From an uncultured Bilophila sp. (GTDB lineage Bacteria > Desulfobacterota > Desulfovibrionia > Desulfovibrionales > Desulfovibrionaceae), in contig CAUHBW010000097.1 of the NCBI GenBank assembly GCA_959604115.1, forward strand, positions 1-10,661: a stretch of 10,661 bases of DNA, read 5' to 3'. A program made the position numbers and the translations under genes. Of this stretch, positions 5,376 through 10,661 are shown one piece after another. The notes beneath the pieces were generated by a model. It searched no databases and was not told the origin of the DNA. It worked only from the letters and a program-made list of their open reading frames with translations. Numbering within the stretch: the stretch's first letter is position 1; each line of letters starts with the position of its first letter.

Positions 5376-7142
5376 ATGGAAAACGGTCGAAAACTGCTGC
5401 GTGGGATTGCGCTGGCGGCGATTGCCGTGATCGGTTTGGGTGGGATCGCGTTGTTTGCTTCACCGTCGCAGGCCGCCGACACCCGACCCGACGTGATCCG
5501 CATCGATGCCATCGGCCAGCTCAAGAAGAAGCTGGAAATGCCTCCCGCCGTGTTTTTGCATGACGAACACACCAAGGCCCTCGCTGCCACGGGTCAGGAC
5601 TGTTCCGTCTGTCATACGGCCGCCGCGAACGGCCACACCGTCAAATTCCAGCGCGAGGACGACGGGGCCGACCCGAAGAAGCTGGAAAAACTGTATCATA
5701 ACGGTTGTATCGGCTGCCATGAGAACATGGCCTCCAACAACCGGAAGACCGGTCCGCTCGACGGCGAATGCCGCGCCTGCCACAACACGAAACTGCCGTA
5801 CAAGGCCGAGCAGAAGCCGGTCAAGATGGGCAGCAAGTCGCTTCACTACATGCACGTCAGCTCCAAGGTCATCGTCAATCCGGCGAATCCCGACGAGAAC
5901 TGCGGCGTGTGTCACCACGTGTACGACGAACAGCTGAAGAAGCTCGTGTGGAAGAAGGGCAAGGAAGACGCCTGCGCCGCCTGTCACGGCGAAAAGGCCG
6001 AGGGCGCGAAGCCGTCCCTCCAGACCGCCGTGCACACCAAGTGTGTCTGGTGCCATGAAAACGTGGCCCAGTCTTCCCGCGCGTACCTGACCGCTCAGGC
6101 CGAGTCGAAGAAGGCCGAAGCGCCCAAGGGCAAGAAGCTGTCCGCCAAGGAAGCGCAGGCCGAGGCTCAGGCCGAAGCCGCCGCCATCGAGGCCGCGATC
6201 GTTACCGGCCCCACGACCTGCGCCGGCTGCCACACCGAGGCCGCCCAGTCCAAATTCAAGCGGATCAGCCCGGTTCCCCGCCTGATGCGCGGCCAGCCCG
6301 ACGCCACCGTCCTGCTGCCCGTCAACAGCGCGAGTCGTCCCGAAGGCGCTCCCGAAGCCGGCATGAAGCCCGTGGTGTTCAACCACAAGGCGCATGAGGC
6401 TTCCGTGGACAGCTGCCGCACCTGCCACCATGTCCGCATCGAATCCTGCACCGTCTGCCACACCGTGGACGGCAACAAGGACGGAAAGTTCGTGAAGCTG
6501 GCCGACGCCATGCACGCGAAGACCTCGGACAGCAGCTGCGTGGGCTGCCACCAGCAGACCGTCATGAGCAAAAAGGAATGCGCCGGCTGCCACGGCGCCG
6601 TTCCCGTCATGCCCGCCGACTCCTGCGCCACGTGCCACAAGGACGTGAAGGGCATCACTTCCGCCCAGATCGCCGACGGCTCCGCCTTCAAGCTTTCCAA
6701 GGAACAGCTTGCCGACATCGCCGCCAAGAATCTGGCCGAAGAACCCGCTCCGGCGAAACCGCTTCCCGCCGCCGACATTCCGGAAACCGTGACCATCGGC
6801 GTGCTGTCCAACGATTTCGAGCCCTGCGTGTTCCCGCACCGCAAGATATACGAAGCCCTCGTGAAGGGCGCGGGCGAAAGCGGCCTCGCCGCCGCGTTCC
6901 ATACGTCGCCCACGTCCATGTGCGCCGCGTGCCACCACAACAGCCCGGTCGAAGGCCTGAAGACGCCGCCCAAGTGCGCGAGCTGCCACGGCATCCAGGC
7001 CGACAAGATGGCTGCGGACGCCAACAAGCCTTCGCTCAAGGCTGCGTATCATCAACAGTGCATGGCCTGCCACGATCGGATGAAGGTCGCGAAGCCTGCC
7101 GCCACCGATTGTGCGGGTTGCCACACCCCGCGTGTGAAATAG
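5376..7142 (+). CDS. hmcA: High-molecular-weight cytochrome c HmcA, sixteen hemes
   Basis: 588-residue periplasmic electron carrier of the Hmc complex. It accepts electrons from the periplasmic cytochrome c3/hydrogenase pool and passes them to the membrane subunits. A Sec signal (R5, K6, R9, then a hydrophobic core 11-28) probably ends near SQA-A (31-34). Sixteen CxxCH heme motifs start at 76, 111, 132, 176, 200, 223, 282, 347, 358, 388, 402, 417, 516, 534, 562 and 579. They group as a three-heme domain, two four-heme cytochrome c3-like domains, one isolated heme (417-421) and a final four-heme domain, as in known HmcA. Exactly sixteen other histidines are available as distal ligands. Residues about 231-280 form an Ala/Lys/Glu-rich insert between hemes 6 and 7, making this protein longer than the roughly 545-residue D. 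vulgaris form as I recall it. The start at 5376 has AAAGGA eight bases upstream and gives the signal peptide; the frame stays open back to 5013 inside the acetyltransferase gene, which is fortuitous. First gene of the hmc operon. Confidence 0.97.
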   Translation: MENGRKLLRGIALAAIAVIGLGGIALFASPSQAADTRPDVIRIDAIGQLKKKLEMPPAVFLHDEHTKALAATGQDCSVCHTAAANGHTVKFQREDDGADPKKLEKLYHNGCIGCHENMASNNRKTGPLDGECRACHNTKLPYKAEQKPVKMGSKSLHYMHVSSKVIVNPANPDENCGVCHHVYDEQLKKLVWKKGKEDACAACHGEKAEGAKPSLQTAVHTKCVWCHENVAQSSRAYLTAQAESKKAEAPKGKKLSAKEAQAEAQAEAAAIEAAIVTGPTTCAGCHTEAAQSKFKRISPVPRLMRGQPDATVLLPVNSASRPEGAPEAGMKPVVFNHKAHEASVDSCRTCHHVRIESCTVCHTVDGNKDGKFVKLADAMHAKTSDSSCVGCHQQTVMSKKECAGCHGAVPVMPADSCATCHKDVKGITSAQIADGSAFKLSKEQLADIAAKNLAEEPAPAKPLPAADIPETVTIGVLSNDFEPCVFPHRKIYEALVKGAGESGLAAAFHTSPTSMCAACHHNSPVEGLKTPPKCASCHGIQADKMAADANKPSLKAAYHQQCMACHDRMKVAKPAATDCAGCHTPRVK

Positions 7143-7158
7143 GCGGTGAGGAGAAGAT

Positions 7159-8391
7159 ATGAACCGTAGATCCTTTCTGACTCTGATGGGTGGCCTCGGC
7201 ATCGGTTCGGCTCTCGGCGGCGCGAAATCCGCGTCCGCCGCGGGCGGAACCTTCCACGGGTATCCCGACAGCAACGGCGTGCTGCACGACACCACGCTGT
7301 GCATCGGCTGCCGCAGGTGCGAACAGGCCTGCAACAAGGTCAACGACCTGCCCAAGCCGGAAAAGCCCTTTACCGACCTCAACGTGCTCAACGAAAAGCG
7401 CCGCACGTCCGCCAAAGAGTGGACCGTGGTGAACAAGTACCGTCCCGCGAGCCTCGACAAGGACGTGTTCCGCAAGACCCAGTGCATGCACTGCGAGGAA
7501 CCCGCCTGCGCCAGCGCGTGCTTCGTGAAGGCGTTTACCAAGAACCCCGACGGTTCCGTGACCTACGATCCCACCCTCTGCGTGGGCTGCCGTTACTGCA
7601 TGGTCGCGTGCCCGTTCAACATTCCCGGCTACACCTACGACCGCGCCCTCAATCCGCTGGTCCAGAAGTGCACGCTGTGCCATCCGCGTCTCCAGGAAGG
7701 GAAACTTCCCGGCTGCGTGGAGGCGTGCCCGACCGGCGCGCTGGTCTTCGGCAAACGCAAGGACCTGATCAAGATCGCGTGGGACCGCATCAACGCGCAT
7801 CCCGAACGCTATCAGGGCCATGTGTACGGCGAGCATGAAATGGGCGGCACAGCGTGGATGACCATTTCCGGAGCCCAGTTCAAGGAAGTGGGACTGAACG
7901 AGGAACTCGGCACCAAGGCCGCGGGCGAATACACCGCCGGCGCGCTCGGAGCCGTGCCCATGGTCGTGGGCATCTGGCCCGTCCTGCTCGGCGGCGCGTA
8001 CGCGATCACCAGGCGCAAGGAACAGATCGCCAAGGAAGAACAGACCGAGGCCGTGAATACCGCCGTCGCCCGCACCGAGGAAGAGGCCGCGAAGAAGCTG
8101 CAGGCCAGCCTCGACAAGGCCGCGAAGGCCGCCGCCAAGGAAAAGGACAGCGCCGTCGCTTCCGAAGTGAAGAAGGCCGTGGCCGAAGCCGAAGAGGCGC
8201 TCCGCGCCCGTCTTGAGGCCGAAAAGGCCGAAGCCGTCGCCAAGGCCGTTGAAGAGGCCGCCGCCAAGGCCGCCGAAGAAGCCGCGAAGGCCGCCGAAGA
8301 AGCCGCGAAGGCGCAGCCCAAGGCTCCCGTCAGGCCGTCCAAGCCTGAAAAGGGCAAGAAGGGCAAGAACACCACCGGCGGGGAGGCGTAA
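7159..8391 (+). CDS. hmcB: HmcB, four-cluster ferredoxin-like subunit of the Hmc complex
   Basis: 410-residue iron-sulfur subunit that relays electrons between HmcA and the membrane protein HmcC, similar in plan to HybA of hydrogenase 2. The N-terminus NRRSFLTLM (2-10), a hydrophobic stretch and ASA (25-27) form a twin-arginine-type export signal, so the cluster domain should be periplasmic. Sixteen cysteines make four [4Fe-4S] sites: C48/51/54/58, C109/112/117/121, C141/144/147/151 and C171/174/186/190. Clusters may share cysteines between motifs, as is usual in this family. One transmembrane helix lies at about 262-283 and is followed by RRK, which by the positive-inside rule puts the C-terminus in the cytoplasm. 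Residues 290-385 are an Ala/Glu/Lys-rich, probably coiled-coil tail with the heptad KAAEEAA repeated in tandem, ending in a Lys/Pro/Gly segment. The start follows GAGGAG with five bases spacing, 16 bases after the hmcA stop. Confidence 0.95.
   Translation: MNRRSFLTLMGGLGIGSALGGAKSASAAGGTFHGYPDSNGVLHDTTLCIGCRRCEQACNKVNDLPKPEKPFTDLNVLNEKRRTSAKEWTVVNKYRPASLDKDVFRKTQCMHCEEPACASACFVKAFTKNPDGSVTYDPTLCVGCRYCMVACPFNIPGYTYDRALNPLVQKCTLCHPRLQEGKLPGCVEACPTGALVFGKRKDLIKIAWDRINAHPERYQGHVYGEHEMGGTAWMTISGAQFKEVGLNEELGTKAAGEYTAGALGAVPMVVGIWPVLLGGAYAITRRKEQIAKEEQTEAVNTAVARTEEEAAKKLQASLDKAAKAAAKEKDSAVASEVKKAVAEAEEALRARLEAEKAEAVAKAVEEAAAKAAEEAAKAAEEAAKAQPKAPVRPSKPEKGKKGKNTTGGEA
8266..8307 (+). repeat. Tandem 21-bp repeat inside hmcB
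   Basis: Two identical 21-base units (8266-8286 and 8287-8307) encode two copies of the heptad KAAEEAA. Partly matching sequence continues upstream. In-frame tandem units of this kind can expand or contract by slippage without breaking the reading frame. Confidence 0.8.
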
Positions 8392-8394
8392 GCA

Positions 8395-9684
8395 ATGAAA
8401 CTCTGGAAAAAGCTCTCGAATCGTCTTGACGCCATGGCCGACGTCATGGCCGCCAGGCCTTGCATGCAGGGCTGCGTGGGGAAGACGCTGCTTTCCATCC
8501 CCCGCACGCCCGGCAACCTGATCACTGCGGTCATCCTCGCCATCGGCGTGCTGATCACCATCGGCCGCTTCGGGTTCGGCATCGGCGCGGTGACCAATCT
8601 GGACGACAACAACCCCTGGGGCATCTGGATCGCCTTCGACCTTCTGTGCGGCGTCGCGCTGGCGGCGGGCGGCTACGTGACCTCCTCGGCCTGCTACCTC
8701 TTCGGCATGAAGCGGTTCCACTCGGCCGTGCGCCCCGCCATCCTGACCGCCTTCCTCGGCTACGCCTTCGTGGTCGTCGCCCTGCTGTATGACGTAGGTC
8801 AGCCGTGGCGTCTGCCGTATCCGCTGGTCGTCTCGCAGGGCACCACGTCCCTGCTGTTCGAAGTGGGCCTGTGCGTGGGCATCTACCTGACCGTGCTGTT
8901 CATCGAATGGTCCCCCGTGGGCCTCGAATGGCTGCTCGGCATGAAGGAAGCCCCCTGCTGGCTGGTGCGTCTGCGCCCCTACATGCACACGATCCGCAAG
9001 GCCGTGCTGTGCTTCACCATCCCGCTGACCATCCTCGGCGTGGTGCTGTCCACCATGCACCAGTCCTCGCTGGGCGCGCTGTTCCTCATCGTGCCGAGCA
9101 AGATGCATCCCCTGTGGTACTCGCCGTTCATGCCGGTGTTCTTCTTCATCTCCTCGATGGTGGCCGGGCTTTCCATGGTCATCTTCGAAGGCACGCTGGC
9201 CCACAAGGCCCTGCACCACAAGATGGACGAAACCCACCTGCGCGAAGCCGACGGCGTCGTGTTCGGCTTCGGCCGCGCGGCCTCCTTCGTGCTGATCGGC
9301 TATTTCATCATCAAGGTGCTGGACACCACGATGGACAACGACTGGCATTACCTGTTCACCGGTTACGGCGCGTGGTTCGCCGTTGAAATGGTGGGCTTCG
9401 TGCTCCTGCCCGCGTTCCTGTACGCCCTCGGCGTGCGCGAGAAGAACCTCACGCTCATCCGCGTCGGTTCTGTCTTCGCGGTGCTCGGCATCGTGGTCAA
9501 CCGCTTCAACGTGTGCCTCGTGGCCTTCAACTGGCAGCTGGACAGCGCGGATCGCTACTTCCCGAGCATCTCGGAAGTCTTCCTGTCCATCTTCATCGTG
9601 ACCCTGATTGTGACGGTGTACCGCTTCGTGTGCTCGAAGATGCCCGTCATGTACGAACATCCTGATTTCAAGGACGCCCACTAG
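8395..9684 (+). CDS. hmcC: HmcC, NrfD/HybB-type integral membrane subunit
   Basis: 429-residue membrane protein with about ten transmembrane helices, near 42-62, 78-98, 115-133, 152-171, 205-222, 245-265, 293-309, 324-346, 357-376 and 393-412. It belongs to the NrfD/PsrC/HybB superfamily, whose members carry no cofactor and form the quinone or proton-interacting membrane module next to a four-cluster ferredoxin subunit. Family-like sequence includes NPWGIWIAFDLLCGVALAAGG (73-93), YDVGQPWRLPYP (132-143) and SLLFEVGLCVGIYLTVLFIEW (152-172). The start at 8395 has GGAGG (8382-8386) eight bases upstream and lies three bases after the hmcB stop. In the Hmc complex it is the expected partner of HmcB; whether it reduces menaquinone or conducts protons is not settled by sequence. 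Confidence 0.95.
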   Translation: MKLWKKLSNRLDAMADVMAARPCMQGCVGKTLLSIPRTPGNLITAVILAIGVLITIGRFGFGIGAVTNLDDNNPWGIWIAFDLLCGVALAAGGYVTSSACYLFGMKRFHSAVRPAILTAFLGYAFVVVALLYDVGQPWRLPYPLVVSQGTTSLLFEVGLCVGIYLTVLFIEWSPVGLEWLLGMKEAPCWLVRLRPYMHTIRKAVLCFTIPLTILGVVLSTMHQSSLGALFLIVPSKMHPLWYSPFMPVFFFISSMVAGLSMVIFEGTLAHKALHHKMDETHLREADGVVFGFGRAASFVLIGYFIIKVLDTTMDNDWHYLFTGYGAWFAVEMVGFVLLPAFLYALGVREKNLTLIRVGSVFAVLGIVVNRFNVCLVAFNWQLDSADRYFPSISEVFLSIFIVTLIVTVYRFVCSKMPVMYEHPDFKDAH

Positions 9685-9701
9685 GGCTCCGGGAGCGAAC
9701 C

Positions 9702-9845
9702 ATGGAAGATTTTCCCACGCTCTATTCGTTTATGATCTTCACCAAGGGCTGGACGTATGTCCTCATGGGCGTCGCGCTCGTGGGGTTCCTCGGCTACTGG
9801 CGCTTCCTTTTTGGGCGCGACGAACGGACCGGCAGACCCGAGTAA
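9702..9845 (+). CDS. hmcD: HmcD, 47-residue single-span membrane protein
   Basis: Very small gene encoding 47 residues: a short N-terminus (MEDFPTLYSF), one transmembrane helix at about 16-36, and a charged, Arg-rich tail (RFLFGRDERTGRPE) that should face the cytoplasm. GGGAG (9691-9695) lies six bases before the ATG. It sits between hmcC and hmcE, where the hmc operon carries its smallest gene, and its length agrees with the approximately 5.8-kDa product reported for D. vulgaris. No cofactor-binding residues are visible; a structural or assembly role in the membrane part of the complex is inferred from position. Confidence 0.9.
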   Translation: MEDFPTLYSFMIFTKGWTYVLMGVALVGFLGYWRFLFGRDERTGRPE

Positions 9846-9863
9846 TCCGCAAGGAGCTGTTGT

Positions 9864-10544
9864 ATGTACGAATTCCTCACTGGTCCCATGTTGTGGGTGG
9901 CCTTTCTCGTCTTCGTGATTGGCCTCGCCCGCCGTGTGGTCCTGTATATCCGGGGTCTGGACTGGCGGCTTGAACGCGTCGCCTACGGCCCGGGCCGCAA
10001 AATCGGTATGAAAGGCGCGCTTTCCTCGGTCTTTCAGTGGCTGGTTCCCTTCGGAACCCACAGCTGGCGCAGACAGCCGTACTTCACCATCGCCTTCTTC
10101 CTGTTCCACATCGGCGTGGTGATCGTGCCTCTGTTCCTCGCCGGACATATGGTCATCATGCAGGAACGCTTCGGCTTCAGCCTGCCCGCGCTGCCCATGT
10201 GGTTCTCCGACGCGTTCACGGTGCTGGCCATCGTGGGCGGCATCATGATGATCCTGCGCCGCATCGCGCTGCCGGAAGTCCGCTTCCTCACCAACATGGC
10301 CGACTGGGCCATTCTGGTGCTGGTCCTGTTCGTGATCGTCGCCGGTTTCCTCGCCCGCATGCAGGCTCCCGGTTACGAAAGCTGGCTCCTGTGGCACATC
10401 TTCTCGGCCGAGCTGGTGCTCATTCTGGCGCCGTTCACCAAGCTGTCGCACATCGTGCTGTACTTCATGTCGCGCGGACAGCTTGGCATGGACTTCGCCA
10501 TCAAGCGTGGCGGCGCGACGCGCGGACCCGCTTTCCCCTGGTAA
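9864..10544 (+). CDS. hmcE: HmcE, NarI-like membrane b-type cytochrome subunit
   Basis: 226-residue integral membrane protein with about five transmembrane helices, near 8-28, 73-95, 115-132, 147-165 and 176-200. It resembles the nitrate reductase gamma subunit (NarI) and DsrM, which hold two b hemes and handle quinol. Histidines placed in or next to helices are candidate axial ligands: H82 (FHIG), H95 (GHMV), H178 (WHIF) and H196 (SHIV). Basic loops (RR at 23-24, RR at 69-70, RR at 132-133, and the C-terminal KRGGATR) indicate cytoplasmic segments. AAGGAG lies seven bases before the start, 18 bases after the hmcD stop. Within the complex it is expected to form the membrane electron path with HmcC and to pass electrons to the cytoplasmic HmcF. 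Heme binding is inferred from family and histidine positions. Confidence 0.93.
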   Translation: MYEFLTGPMLWVAFLVFVIGLARRVVLYIRGLDWRLERVAYGPGRKIGMKGALSSVFQWLVPFGTHSWRRQPYFTIAFFLFHIGVVIVPLFLAGHMVIMQERFGFSLPALPMWFSDAFTVLAIVGGIMMILRRIALPEVRFLTNMADWAILVLVLFVIVAGFLARMQAPGYESWLLWHIFSAELVLILAPFTKLSHIVLYFMSRGQLGMDFAIKRGGATRGPAFPW

Positions 10545-10559
10545 TCCTTCGGGATTCCC
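10540..10559 (+). other. UUCG-capped hairpin between hmcE and hmcF
   Basis: AATCC (10543-10547) pairs with GGATT (10552-10556) around TTCG, an exceptionally stable RNA tetraloop. Flanking GG (10540-10541) and CC (10558-10559) can extend it across a mismatch. It overlaps the hmcE stop codon and has no T-tract, so it is more likely an mRNA stability or processing element, or a weak pause site, than a terminator. Confidence 0.45.
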
Positions 10560-10577
10560 AGCATATTGGAGGACAAC

Positions 10578-10661
10578 ATGCCTGAAGGCAAGTTTTGCAA
10601 CAGACGGCCCGTCAACACCGAGGAAGATCTGAAAGCGCTCCTCGGCGACAAGGGCGGGCAG
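10578..10661 (+). CDS. hmcF: HmcF, cytoplasmic iron-sulfur subunit, N-terminal fragment
   Basis: The first 28 codons only; the gene runs off the right edge. GGAGG (10568-10572) lies five bases before the ATG. The visible residues MPEGKFCNRRPVNTEED are soluble, without a signal peptide, in keeping with the cytoplasmic HmcF. HmcF of D. vulgaris is described as an approximately 53-kDa iron-sulfur protein related to the heterodisulfide reductase (HdrD) type. Its identity rests mainly on position directly after hmcE; no cluster motif is inside the window. Confidence 0.8.
   Translation, partial: MPEGKFCNRRPVNTEEDLKALLGDKGGQ

Noticed and set aside
6825..6839. CVFPH (residues 484-488 of HmcA) as a seventeenth, degenerate heme motif
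   Set aside because: The second cysteine is missing, and the FPH histidine fits the distal ligand position that begins each cytochrome c3-like domain.
7036..9681. Very long open frame on the minus strand opposite hmcB and hmcC, with His- and Gly-rich translation
   Set aside because: It mirrors the GC-rich codon use of the real genes on the other strand, shows no family motif, and overlaps well-identified hmcB and hmcC entirely. Similar antisense frames opposite gpmI and hmcA were rejected for the same reason.

Overview
The window is GC-rich, densely coded DNA from a sulfate-reducing bacterium of the Desulfovibrio type. The best evidence is the right half, which holds most of the hmc operon (hmcA-B-C-D-E and the first codons of hmcF). 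This operon encodes the high-molecular-weight cytochrome c transmembrane redox complex typical of these organisms. No mobile element, tRNA, rRNA or CRISPR array was seen.

Left part (1-1350, minus strand): a complete phenylacetate-CoA ligase family gene (paaK). It diverges from the next genes across a gap of about 230 bp that contains three consecutive small stem-loops.

Middle part (1580-3918, plus strand): a compact three-gene unit. It holds the ribosome silencing factor rsfS, the cofactor-independent phosphoglycerate mutase gpmI, and a tiny four-cysteine zinc-ribbon-like protein whose start lies one base after the gpmI stop. The unit ends in a gap of about 300 bp with a convincing intrinsic terminator (4079-4106). 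A GNAT-family acetyltransferase (4220-5098) follows, then a leader of 277 bp rich in dyad symmetry.

Right part (5376-10661, plus strand): HmcA is a secreted sixteen-heme cytochrome. HmcB has a twin-arginine-type signal, four [4Fe-4S] clusters, one C-terminal membrane anchor and a long Ala/Glu/Lys-rich tail. HmcC is a NrfD/HybB-type ten-helix membrane protein, HmcD a 47-residue single-span protein, HmcE a five-helix putative b-type cytochrome with four candidate heme histidines, and HmcF is cut by the window edge. From family knowledge, the complex links the periplasmic c-type cytochrome pool, fed by hydrogenases, to the membrane quinone pool and/or cytoplasmic iron-sulfur proteins.

Most genes are recognisable family members. 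The less ordinary material is a long imperfect stem-loop and a separate 7-bp inverted repeat in the hmcA leader, and two Ala/Lys/Glu-rich helical additions in HmcA and HmcB. A UUCG hairpin between hmcE and hmcF and the structured paaK/rsfS divergent region also stand out. I do not see an obviously new multi-gene system.
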